A stretch of DNA of 8,488 nt from contig PSRH01000177.1 of NCBI GenBank assembly GCA_003175915.1, positions 1 to 8,488 on the forward strand, read 5' to 3'. This stretch comes from Candidatus Melainabacteria bacterium. Its GTDB lineage: Bacteria; Cyanobacteriota; Vampirovibrionia; Obscuribacterales; Obscuribacteraceae. Below are positions 1-6,323 of this stretch, in pieces; positions within the stretch are counted from its first letter, which is position 1; the number at the start of each line of letters is the position of its first letter. Both the position numbers and the translations under genes were made by a program. Below the pieces are notes generated by a model, which saw only the letters and a list, made by a program, of their open reading frames with translations, did no database searches and was not told where the DNA came from.

Positions 1-110
1 ACCGCGACAAAAGCAAATTGTCAAGCGACCAGTAAGAGATGAACAGTTTATCGATTTGTGCAATCGACTGCGCGTGATATGCTCTTGCCCCGAGCAATCA
101 AGAGGTAGCT
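1..110. other. non-coding region upstream of radA
   Basis: I see no gene here that I can support. A short perfect inverted repeat, TCGATT (51-56) and AATCGA (62-67) around TGTGC, overlaps the proposed radA -35 element and could be an operator or chance. On the minus strand, positions 24-19 read TTGACA, a perfect -35 hexamer. Its -10 partner would lie outside the window, so a leftward divergent promoter is possible but cannot be judged. Confidence 0.4.
56..83 (+). promoter_or_regulatory. candidate sigma70-type promoter for radA
   Basis: A TTGTGC hexamer (56-61) is followed, after 16 bases, by TATGCT (78-83). The latter is preceded by TG at 75-76, giving an extended -10 of the form TGnTATGCT. 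Transcription would begin near position 90, leaving a leader of about 20 bases before the GTG start. The match is partial (four of six -10 positions), so this is a plausible call rather than a secure one. Confidence 0.33.
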
Positions 111-1559
111 GTGACGCGAATAAAGTCCCGCTGGGTTTGCCAAGAGTGCGGATTCCAGGCTTCCGGCTTTCTAGGACGGTGCACTGACTGTGGCGCCTGG
201 AATTCGATTGTCGAAGAACACGTTGCTGAAGAAACGGCCGGAAACAAAAGAAATACACCTCTGCTTCAGGTCTTTGGCAATGGTGAGAATAAATCCAGGG
301 GACCGGTGTTGCTCAAAGACATCAAGACCAGTGAAACAGAAAGACTGTTGACGCGAATCGCCGGATTGGATGAAGTCCTAGGAGGAGGTCTTGTTCCTGG
401 ATCGGTTGTCTTGCTGGCTGGTGATCCAGGCATTGGCAAATCGACCCTGCTCTTGCAGGTGGCAAAAATGATTGCCGCCAAAAGCAAGGTTCTCTATGTG
501 ACAGCGGAGGAGTCTGCCGCCCAGATTCGTATGAGAGCTCATCGCCTCGGTCTGAAAGATTCAGAACTATTTGTGGACGCTGAGCAGAATGTTATGACGG
601 TGGCCGAAAGGATGACCATCGATCCGGCCCGGGTGGCAATTATCGACAGCATCCAATCCGTTTACCATCCGGAAGTTGGCAGTGCTCCGGGCTCTGTCAG
701 TCAGGTGCGTGAAAGTGCTCAGATTATTTTGACAACAGCTAAAGCTCATAACATAGCGACGATCATTGTCGGTCACGTGAACAAAGAAGGTTCGATTGCT
801 GGTCCACGTGTCCTGGAACATATGGTCGACGTGGTGCTTCAGTTTGAACCGGATCGCACGGGACAACTGCGCATATTGAGGACGGCAAAGAACCGCTTTG
901 GGGCCACCTCGGAGATTGCCATCTTTTCCATGAACGAGTCTGGATTGTGTGAAGTTGAAAATCCCAGCGCTCTCCTCCTTGCTGATCGTTTAAAAAAGCT
1001 TGACCGTCAGGCGAGCTCGGGAACGGCTGTGATTGCCGGAGCTGAAGGTCACCGCACCCTTCTCTTAGAGGTGCAAGCCCTGGTTGGTGTGAGCGCCTAC
1101 CCCAGTCCAAGGCGAGTGGCCAATGGTTGGGACTATAACCGCCTGCTTCAGATCATTGCCGTGCTTGAAAAGAAAGTCGGACTGTCGCTGAGCCAATCGG
1201 ATGTATATGTCAACATGGTTGGTGGGCTTGATTTTAACGATCCATCCGGCGACCTTGGGGTGGCAGTGGCAATTGCCACGTCCTTGCTCGATCGCTCTAT
1301 TGATGCCAGCCTGGTCATTATTGGCGAGATCGGCCTGACTGGAGAGGTGCGGCCGGTGCCATTTCTGCCGCAAAGATTGAAGGAAGCGGCGCGTCTGGGG
1401 TTCAGATGGGCGATAGTACCCGAAGCCAATCTTCCTCTGAATGAGTCCAGCGAGCATATCAAAGTAATGGGCGTAGATTCTTTGGCAGACGCGCTTTCCC
1501 TGACCATGCCTGGCGCCAAATTGGCTAGCCGTGAAAGGCGTCCAGCCGGAGCAGTTTGA
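111..1559 (+). CDS. radA: DNA repair protein RadA (Sms), RecA-like branch-migration ATPase
   Basis: RadA is a cytoplasmic ATPase that processes recombination intermediates with RecA, driving branch migration at D-loops. The 482-residue product has all hallmarks of the family. An N-terminal C4 zinc finger has Cys10, Cys13, Cys24 and Cys27. A RecA-like core carries Walker A GDPGIGKST at 104-112. The RadA-specific KNRFG motif is at 260-264. A C-terminal Lon-protease-like domain (about 300-460) includes VNMVGG (from 367) and GEIGLTGEVRP (from 405). Length is close to the usual 455-480, with a slightly long, polar C-terminal tail. The start is GTG, supported by AGAGG at 101-105 with five bases between; this start places the zinc finger at the normal distance from the N-terminus. 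The gene is followed 79 bases later by uvrC on the same strand, so co-transcription is possible. Identification is secure; only the exact promoter is uncertain. Confidence 0.97.
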   Translation: MTRIKSRWVCQECGFQASGFLGRCTDCGAWNSIVEEHVAEETAGNKRNTPLLQVFGNGENKSRGPVLLKDIKTSETERLLTRIAGLDEVLGGGLVPGSVVLLAGDPGIGKSTLLLQVAKMIAAKSKVLYVTAEESAAQIRMRAHRLGLKDSELFVDAEQNVMTVAERMTIDPARVAIIDSIQSVYHPEVGSAPGSVSQVRESAQIILTTAKAHNIATIIVGHVNKEGSIAGPRVLEHMVDVVLQFEPDRTGQLRILRTAKNRFGATSEIAIFSMNESGLCEVENPSALLLADRLKKLDRQASSGTAVIAGAEGHRTLLLEVQALVGVSAYPSPRRVANGWDYNRLLQIIAVLEKKVGLSLSQSDVYVNMVGGLDFNDPSGDLGVAVAIATSLLDRSIDASLVIIGEIGLTGEVRPVPFLPQRLKEAARLGFRWAIVPEANLPLNESSEHIKVMGVDSLADALSLTMPGAKLASRERRPAGAV

Positions 1560-1597
1560 AGTCCGGGAACGTTGTTAAAATGTCTATGTGTGGGACC

Positions 1598-1620
1598 GCT
1601 TCTTAAGCTGAGCTAAGAGC
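1598..1620 (+). other. bulged stem-loop between radA and uvrC
   Basis: Seven base pairs form between 1598-1605 and 1614-1620, with one bulged T at 1601 and an eight-base loop (1606-1613). It lies 18 bases before the uvrC start. There is no T-run after it, so it does not look like an intrinsic terminator. It could modulate uvrC translation or transcript decay, or be chance. Confidence 0.25.
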
Positions 1621-1638
1621 GCCGCCAGGCCAAGAAGT

Positions 1639-3603
1639 ATGAAACGGAGCAAGGTCGATCCGAAAACGAGCCAAGACGGGGCGAAATCCTCGTCAAACCG
1701 TAGGGGCGCTCTATCAGAGCGCCCAGATCATTCCAGCACTGGCCAACGCGAGGAGATTGAACGCAAATTAGCCTCACTCCCAGATTCGCCTGGCGTCTAC
1801 CTATTCAGAAGCGATCTGGGAGAAAACATCTACATCGGCAAGGCCTTGAACTTGCGCAACCGAGTGCGATCTTATTGGAATGAGGCAGCCTGGCGGGAAC
1901 GACCGAAGTTGGCTGTGATGATGCCTAAAGTAAAAGATCTGGAAGTGATTTTGACTAATTCCGAAAAGGAAGCCTTGCTATTGGAAGCAACCCTGGTGCG
2001 GCAACACATGCCTCGCTACAATGTCCATCTTAAGGACGATAGACGTTATCCTTGGTTGGCTATCGAATATGGTGTCGCTTTTCCTCGACTGATCATGGTC
2101 AGGGATCCAGTACGCTATCGCAAGGAAAACGCCAGAGCAAGAATTTTCGGTCCGTATGTGGAGACGGGAATGATGTGGCAAACTGTGCGCGTCCTGCGCA
2201 AAGTATTCCCGATGCGCCAGCGCAAACGACCACTTTTTAGGGACCGTCCTTGTATGAACTTTCACCTGGGGCTTTGTCTTGGACCTTGCCAAAAACTAGT
2301 GGAAGAGCCGATCTATGATCGTATGGTCAAGCAAGTAGAAATGTTTTTGGCTGGCAGACAAGATGAGGTAGTTGCGCAATTGCGCCAAGACATGAAGAGC
2401 GCATCGGATGGTTTGCAATATGAACAAGCGGCTAAAATCAGAGATAGATTGGCAGCTCTTGAGACAGTAATTCAAAAACAGCAGGTTCTGTTCCAGAATC
2501 AGAGAGTAAGCCAGGATGTTATTGCTCAGGCTCATACGCAGAGGCTGATTTCGATCTGTTTGATGAAAGTGCGTGAAGGTAAGCTGATTTCTTCGGAAGT
2601 CGTAAACTTAGCGCTGGTCGATAAAACCAACTGGGAAGAAGCTTTTCAAAGCTTTTTAGATCAGTACTACACGAGTTGTGAAGATATAGCAGTGCCGAGG
2701 GAAGTGCTCCTTGAGCATCCGGTTGAGGACTGCGAGGCCTTGCAGGATCTTCTCACAAGCAAGAGCAATACCTCGGTCAAAATCCTGGTGCCGCAGCGAG
2801 GCGATAAACTCAACATGGTGCAAATGGCGGCAAAGAATGCGCAGTCATCTCTGGAAAAGGAGACCGAGGAGCAATTGCATGAAGATGCTAAAGCGGATTA
2901 CTTGCTCAACCAATTAAAAGAAGAATTGCAGGTAGCCAATCTGCCGCGACGGATCGAATGTTTCGATATCTCTAACATCCAGGGTTCCGACAATGTCGCC
3001 AGCATGGTAGTTTTCGAGAATGCCAAAGCCAAGAAGTCGGACTACCGCCTGTTTAAGATCCAGACTGTTGAAGGAGCGCCTGATGATTTCGCTTCGATGA
3101 AAGAGGTTGTCAGCCGCAGGTATGGTCGCTTGCTGGAGAGCAATAAACCGTTCCCGGATCTCGTCATCATTGATGGTGGCAAGGGCCAACTCAATGCTGC
3201 TTGCGAAGCGCTAAATGAGCTTGGTGTCAGCGATCAACCTATTTTGGGCCTGGCTAAGAAGCAAGAAGAGATCTATCTGCCCGGCCGATCAGACCCATTG
3301 CTTTTGTCCAGGCGCAGTCAGTCACTATTGCTTTTACAACGAGTACGCGACGAAGCGCACAGATTTGCCATTACGTTCCATCGTAAAAGAAGGGCCAAGC
3401 GCTCTCTCCTTTCCGGCTTTGACCTGTTGGCCGGTATCGGAAAGGCACGCCGCAAAATACTGCTCGACCATTTTGGCTCCTTTGAAAAATTCAAAGAAGC
3501 GACACTTGAGGAGATTGAGGCGGTGCCCAACATACCAAAGAATGTAGCCGCTAAGGTTTATACTAGTCTTCACGAGCAGAAAGAGGATGACTCTGATGCC
3601 TAG
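1639..3603 (+). CDS. uvrC: UvrABC excinuclease subunit C
   Basis: UvrC makes both incisions around a DNA lesion after UvrA/UvrB loading in nucleotide excision repair. The 654-residue product contains, in order: a GIY-YIG nuclease (GVY at 52-54, YIG at 65-67, Arg73) for the 3' cut; a cysteine patch (Cys205, Cys213, Cys217); a UVR coiled-coil that contacts UvrB (about 240-280); the RNase H-like nuclease for the 5' cut, with FDIS (Asp443), IIDGGKGQ (Asp512) and RDEAHRF (His574); and tandem helix-hairpin-helix motifs (about 600-645). All expected catalytic positions are present. The family normally begins 12-15 residues before GVY, but here a polar, basic tail adds about 38 residues. No in-frame ATG, GTG or TTG exists between 1639 and the nuclease domain, and an in-frame stop lies at 1609-1611, so 1639 is the only ordinary start. 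The ribosome site before it is weak (AAGAAG directly adjacent). The 3' end overlaps the next gene, implying translational coupling. Confidence 0.97.
   Translation: MKRSKVDPKTSQDGAKSSSNRRGALSERPDHSSTGQREEIERKLASLPDSPGVYLFRSDLGENIYIGKALNLRNRVRSYWNEAAWRERPKLAVMMPKVKDLEVILTNSEKEALLLEATLVRQHMPRYNVHLKDDRRYPWLAIEYGVAFPRLIMVRDPVRYRKENARARIFGPYVETGMMWQTVRVLRKVFPMRQRKRPLFRDRPCMNFHLGLCLGPCQKLVEEPIYDRMVKQVEMFLAGRQDEVVAQLRQDMKSASDGLQYEQAAKIRDRLAALETVIQKQQVLFQNQRVSQDVIAQAHTQRLISICLMKVREGKLISSEVVNLALVDKTNWEEAFQSFLDQYYTSCEDIAVPREVLLEHPVEDCEALQDLLTSKSNTSVKILVPQRGDKLNMVQMAAKNAQSSLEKETEEQLHEDAKADYLLNQLKEELQVANLPRRIECFDISNIQGSDNVASMVVFENAKAKKSDYRLFKIQTVEGAPDDFASMKEVVSRRYGRLLESNKPFPDLVIIDGGKGQLNAACEALNELGVSDQPILGLAKKQEEIYLPGRSDPLLLSRRSQSLLLLQRVRDEAHRFAITFHRKRRAKRSLLSGFDLLAGIGKARRKILLDHFGSFEKFKEATLEEIEAVPNIPKNVAAKVYTSLHEQKEDDSDA
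1700..1724. repeat. REP-like palindrome inside the uvrC 5' coding region
   Basis: GGGCGCTCT (1704-1712) and AGAGCGCCC (1716-1724) are perfect 9-base inverted arms around the triplet ATC. The element opens with GTAGGGGCG (1700-1708). The same nine bases begin the minus-strand reading of the larger palindrome at 4196-4253, suggesting that both belong to one family of dispersed repeats. It encodes residues 21-29 of the extra N-terminal tail of UvrC. As RNA it would form a very stable hairpin about 65 bases into the coding sequence. Membership of a repeat family is inferred from only two copies in this window. Confidence 0.55.
3582..3587 (+). promoter_or_regulatory. ribosome binding site that decides the P-loop gene start
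   Basis: AGAGGA lies inside the last codons of uvrC. It touches the ATG at 3587, which is too close for initiation, but sits about nine bases before the ATG at 3596. This favours 3596 as the start, three codons into the longest reading frame. Confidence 0.6.
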
Positions 3604-4042
3604 CAGTCTGGCGGAAAAGCTTAATCGCTTATTGATTGATCATGAGGAAAAGCGCATCGTAGTTGTTGGCACAACTTGCACTGGAAAGTCGACCTTGCTT
3701 CCGAGCATCCCGAATGCGTTTGATATGGACGACTTGCTGTTTCCACAACTCAGTAAGTCCGAAACTGACTATGTTTGTCAAACTCCCTGGACGGAAGAAA
3801 TAGGCAGAACTATGGTGTGCCTTGCTAAAGAGCGAGTTAAGGTGAAGCCGGGTTCACCCGTTTTTGGCACGGTCATTTTGGATTGCGACCTGGTAATATG
3901 CCTTGTCATCAGCGATGAACTCCTTAGAGAAAGATGCGCTCACAGGAAAGTATCATTCCGGGATGCCAAAAATATGCAGAAGCAACTTGAGAACGAAATA
4001 GAAAATTCCGGTTTAGCAACGATAGATTTTTCCGTAGGATAA
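3596..4042 (+). CDS. small P-loop NTPase of unknown function, coupled to uvrC
   Basis: I do not recognise a named family. From the preferred start the product has 148 residues (151 if the ATG at 3587 is used). A beta strand (RIVVVG) runs into a Walker A loop GTTCTGKST (25-33), the form seen in nucleoside/nucleotide kinases and shikimate-kinase-like enzymes. An acidic DMDD cluster at 43-46 could bind metal or substrate. A hydrophobic strand at 92-105 (VILDCDLVICLVI) is followed by an Arg-rich, lid-like stretch (LLRERCAHRK, 109-118). This architecture suggests a minimal kinase-like fold, but substrate and role cannot be read from the sequence. The start overlaps the uvrC stop by eight bases, so the two are probably translated from one mRNA. 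The SD of the next small gene follows its stop directly. A repair-linked nucleotide kinase is one guess among several. Confidence 0.8.
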   Translation: MPSSLAEKLNRLLIDHEEKRIVVVGTTCTGKSTLLPSIPNAFDMDDLLFPQLSKSETDYVCQTPWTEEIGRTMVCLAKERVKVKPGSPVFGTVILDCDLVICLVISDELLRERCAHRKVSFRDAKNMQKQLENEIENSGLATIDFSVG

Positions 4043-4048
4043 AAGGAG
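4043..4048 (+). promoter_or_regulatory. ribosome binding site for the 33-residue membrane protein
   Basis: AAGGAG, a near-perfect SD core, sits right behind the TAA (4040-4042) of the P-loop gene. The distance to the ATG at 4062 is 13 bases, longer than optimal. No other start codon lies closer, so it supports, rather than proves, translation of the small gene. Confidence 0.5.
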
Positions 4049-4061
4049 ATTTTCCCCAACC

Positions 4062-4163
4062 ATGCTTGATTTTTTCAGGAAGCATTACCGAATGATTATC
4101 TGGGTAATGGTTATTACCTTTATCGTGAGCATGATCCCGTCCGTCTTTTACCTGATCCGCTAG
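4062..4163 (+). CDS. 33-residue single-span membrane microprotein (or remnant of a SurA/PpiD-type anchor)
   Basis: A short reading frame starts at ATG 4062 and ends at TAG 4161-4163. It encodes a polar, basic head (MLDFFRKHYR), then about 20 strongly hydrophobic residues (12-32, rich in I, V, M, F) and a final Arg. By the positive-inside rule the N-terminus would be cytoplasmic. The head plus span resembles, from memory, the N-terminal membrane anchors of SurA_N/PpiD-type chaperones and prolyl isomerases (M-L-x-F-x-R-K-H pattern). The rest of such a protein is absent: stops follow and the region runs into a palindromic repeat and a convergent gene. It is therefore either a free-standing microprotein or the leftover 5' end of a larger gene. 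The good SD immediately after the P-loop gene, and an open frame free of internal stops, favour real expression. Confidence 0.55.
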   Translation: MLDFFRKHYRMIIWVMVITFIVSMIPSVFYLIR

Positions 4164-4183
4164 ATGTGTTGTGCCCGATCGAT

Positions 4184-4261
4184 TCGCGTCCACTTGTAGG
4201 GGACACTTTAGCGTCCCGTTCTTCGAAATGCGGGCGGCTAAAGCCGCCCCTACCGACGCGA
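4184..4261. repeat. large imperfect palindrome (REP/MITE-like element)
   Basis: The core 4196-4253 begins GTAGGGG and ends CCCCTAC and is nearly symmetric about TTCGAA (4222-4227). CTTTAGC on the left mirrors GCTAAAG on the right, and CCCG mirrors CGGG. Each half also folds on itself: GGGAC (4200-4204) with GTCCC (4214-4218), and GGGCGGC (4232-4238) with GCCGCCC (4243-4249) around TAAA. An outer pair, TCGCGTC (4184-4190) and GACGCGA (4255-4261), extends the structure. There is no T-run after either hairpin and no coding capacity, so a non-autonomous repeat fits better than a simple terminator. It could still end transcription from both convergent units. No flanking target duplication is visible. 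Confidence 0.65.
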
Positions 4262-4274
4262 TGCCATGCATCGC
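4258..4274. repeat. 7-bp hairpin next to the large palindrome
   Basis: GCGATGC (4258-4264) and GCATCGC (4268-4274) are perfect inverted arms around CAT. The left arm shares bases with the outer arm of the preceding palindrome (4255-4261), so the two folds are mutually exclusive. It may be part of the same element or of a terminator for the minus-strand gene. Confidence 0.4.
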
Positions 4275-4280
4275 CGGGGT

Positions 4281-4294
4281 TACTCAATTGAGTA
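4281..4294. other. 14-base perfect palindrome spanning a stop codon
   Basis: TACTCAATTGAGTA is its own reverse complement. It contains the TGA stop (minus strand, 4286-4284) and last codons of the MshEN-repeat gene. It has no loop, so it is more like a protein-binding site than an RNA hairpin; chance is possible. Confidence 0.3.
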
Positions 4295-5498
4295 CGTAAG
4301 TCTTGGCTGCCCATTTCAATATTTGCAAAACCTCATCGAAGCTTATTTGTCGACGCTTGAATTGATTCATAGCCAAAACCGCTTGTTCGACGTTCAGCCA
4401 ACCGGTTGCCACCAAAAAGTAACAGCGCAGAGCGCCATAGCAAAGATGCTCGCTCAGTACCGAGTGAGACAAAAGAATTTCGGCGGTCTTGAAGGCGTCG
4501 GCTGAACCAGCTTCGACGTTGGAATTAAGAGGAAGATATTCTAGAGATTGGTTATCGACCATATTGCAAACTGTCAGCAATTCGTGAAAGCGCACAGTCG
4601 TTTTAAGATCTTGCTCGGGTATCTCGAGAAAAGCGAGTGCTAACTCCAGCGATCGCCCTTTGCCGTGAACGTTACCGAGAACAGTTACCGCTTGCTCATT
4701 GTTTAGAGTGCGATTAGCAATCATCTCTTGCAAAGTAAGTGCCGTTCTCAGCAAGTCTTGCTCAATCAATTTGCCTGAGCTGAGGATTTCACCGATTGCT
4801 TTCTTGAGGCTAAGCACATCCGCCAATGATTTCCAGAGATTGTCCTCTTCAATGATTTCTGCTGTCCGGAAAAGCTGTCCGAGCCTGACGTTCTTGGGCA
4901 AAACTCCGCTGGCAAAACCCTGCTGTTTGAGTAAATTCTCAACTTCGCTTCTTCTGGCTTTTGCTGCTTTGAGACCATCAACCGCCTGCTTGCGCGTGAC
5001 GGTAGCGTCCCGAACAAATAGTTGGGCGTTTAATGCTGTTGCCAAAAGGTCACTTGAAATCATACCCATGGTGACAAGGATACGTCCTAAGGGCAAACCG
5101 GTTGCCTGACTATTTCTCAGAGCTGTATTGAGGTGTTCGCTATCAATAATTCCTGCTTCAAGCAAGAGTTCCCCGAGCTTGTTTGTGGGAAAGTGACCAG
5201 CATCCACCCAACCCAGATAGGCAAGGGCCAGGTCCACGTCAATTTTTTCCTTGGATGCTAAGGAAAGCCCCTTCACGGCGATGTGAAAAGGGATTATCGA
5301 GTCTCTGACCAGGGACTGGACTTTGATGGCCGAGCGCAAGTCAAGTTCACTTAGCTGTCCCATCATCACCAGGACCCTTCCCACCGGCAAACCTTCGGTC
5401 TGAGAGTCCTCTATAGCTTTAGCCAATTGGTAGGGATGGATCAGTTGGGCCTCGACTAAAAACTCGCCTATGCGCAGATCGTCTTTTTTCTGATTCAT
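4284..5498 (-). CDS. tandem MshEN-like repeat protein without an ATPase domain
   Basis: The 404-residue product has no signal peptide or membrane span and consists of four tandem units of about 95 residues (about 8-97, 107-195, 204-293, 302-397). Each unit has two half-motifs of the form xLGxxLxxxGxIxxxxLxxALxxQ, for example those beginning at Arg9, Pro38, Lys107, Pro136, Arg205 and Ala234. A third helical segment of about 36 residues follows (62-97, 160-195, 258-293, 361-396), often with an Ala-Val pair in the middle. The half-motif matches what is known of the MshEN domain (N-terminal domain of GspE/PilB/MshE ATPases), some members of which bind cyclic di-GMP. Here the usual leading Arg is kept in only some motifs (9, 205, 303), so ligand binding is uncertain. 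The fourth unit is the most degraded. No secretion ATPase is fused. The gene lies 60 bases behind the methyltransferase and may share its transcript. The SD before the ATG is poor. The likely role is signalling or scaffolding. Confidence 0.85.
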   Translation of the reverse strand: MNQKKDDLRIGEFLVEAQLIHPYQLAKAIEDSQTEGLPVGRVLVMMGQLSELDLRSAIKVQSLVRDSIIPFHIAVKGLSLASKEKIDVDLALAYLGWVDAGHFPTNKLGELLLEAGIIDSEHLNTALRNSQATGLPLGRILVTMGMISSDLLATALNAQLFVRDATVTRKQAVDGLKAAKARRSEVENLLKQQGFASGVLPKNVRLGQLFRTAEIIEEDNLWKSLADVLSLKKAIGEILSSGKLIEQDLLRTALTLQEMIANRTLNNEQAVTVLGNVHGKGRSLELALAFLEIPEQDLKTTVRFHELLTVCNMVDNQSLEYLPLNSNVEAGSADAFKTAEILLSHSVLSEHLCYGALRCYFLVATGWLNVEQAVLAMNQFKRRQISFDEVLQILKWAAKTYVLN

Positions 5499-5558
5499 TT
5501 TTTGTCCGAGTCTGTCGAATCACCAATCTAGCAAACTTCGGGCATCTCAGGTGAAGAT

Positions 5559-6323
5559 TTACCCGGAACGTTTTTGAAGGATGTAAAAGACGTAACCGTA
5601 GTCATTTGTGTGACACTCATAGAGGCTGATTTCCTTTTTTGAGCGCCTGATAGTTTCGGCTAGAACGGTGTCATCGCTTGCCAGTGGAGCAAGCCTGTCG
5701 ATGTTTGCCTTTAGAGGGTTGTAGTATTCGTTCCACCAGCAGGAGGAGGGCAGAACAAATTGCTGCAAACAGCGATAGCCAATGGCTTCGGCGGCCTGCA
5801 AATTTTTCTCTTTTGAACGCATAGCCGGGTAATTCTCTTGCCAAAAAGCAACTGCCTCATTTGCTGGAGAATCAGTCAACCAACTGAGTTCGGTCAGGGC
5901 GACCACACCTGAAGGCTTGAGGAAGCGATGCCAGACTGAAAGGGCATGGTCAAAGCCGACGCAATAGGCTGCTCCCTCAGACCAGATCAAATCTATGCTC
6001 GCTTCTGGCTCGTTAATCTCGGTCATGCTGCCGGGGCGAATTTCTAAAAGGTGACTCACTCCGGCTGCTTGAGCCGATTTGCTCAGGTGATCAAGAAACG
6101 ATTCGACCAGATCGACAGCCACGATCTTGGTCTTTAGGTTCTGGGCGAGAACCAAACTAGCACGACCAGGACCGCATCCCATATCAAAGATACGCGCCCC
6201 ATTTTTAAGAGGGGGTACGAAGGAGATGGCTTTTGCCGTCATTGCATCGCTACCTGGACCCTGTCGTGGTAGATCTGCGTGTACTTTAAGAAGGCATTCC
6301 AGTTCCCTGTCGGCCTGCTTCAT
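5559..6323 (-). CDS. class I SAM-dependent methyltransferase, small-molecule type
   Basis: The 254-residue product shows the Rossmann-like SAM fold. Motif I is IFDMGCGPGR (45-54) and the acidic residue at the end of strand 2 is Asp71 (VAVDL). A strand-4 region reads IDLIWSEGAAY, followed by FLKPSGVVALTE, the usual post-motif segment. An N-terminal LPRQGPGSD stretch (18-26) and the TELSWLTD...FW..NYP segment further on are typical of a widespread uncharacterised methyltransferase group. The substrate cannot be inferred; UbiE-like and small-metabolite roles are both open. The ATG is well supported by AGAGG-like AGAAGGG (minus strand, 6338-6332) with eight bases between. It is the first gene of a likely two-gene minus-strand unit with the MshEN-repeat gene, and it diverges from rarA across 201 bases. 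No membrane segments are seen. Confidence 0.9.
   Translation of the reverse strand: MKQADRELECLLKVHADLPRQGPGSDAMTAKAISFVPPLKNGARIFDMGCGPGRASLVLAQNLKTKIVAVDLVESFLDHLSKSAQAAGVSHLLEIRPGSMTEINEPEASIDLIWSEGAAYCVGFDHALSVWHRFLKPSGVVALTELSWLTDSPANEAVAFWQENYPAMRSKEKNLQAAEAIGYRCLQQFVLPSSCWWNEYYNPLKANIDRLAPLASDDTVLAETIRRSKKEISLYECHTNDYGYVFYILQKRSG

Noticed and set aside
2..187. A frame open from the left edge that overlaps the radA start and could be the end of an upstream gene
   Set aside because: It would overlap radA by 77 bases, and its second half reads like an out-of-frame shadow of radA. There is too little sequence to support a gene.
763..1519. Several minus-strand frames of 115-130 codons inside radA
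   Set aside because: They lie opposite a clearly conserved gene, lack plausible starts and show no protein family signature.
1556..1581. Possible uvrC promoter: TTGAAG with TAAAAT
   Set aside because: The spacer is only 14 bases and the -35 match is modest; not enough to call.
1580..1606. Eight-codon frame (ATG to TAA) in the radA-uvrC gap as a leader peptide
   Set aside because: It has no SD and no codon pattern typical of a leader or attenuator peptide.
4266..4505. Plus-strand 79-codon frame opposite the end of the MshEN-repeat gene
   Set aside because: It is antisense to a repeat protein with strong internal symmetry, has no SD and no recognisable motif.
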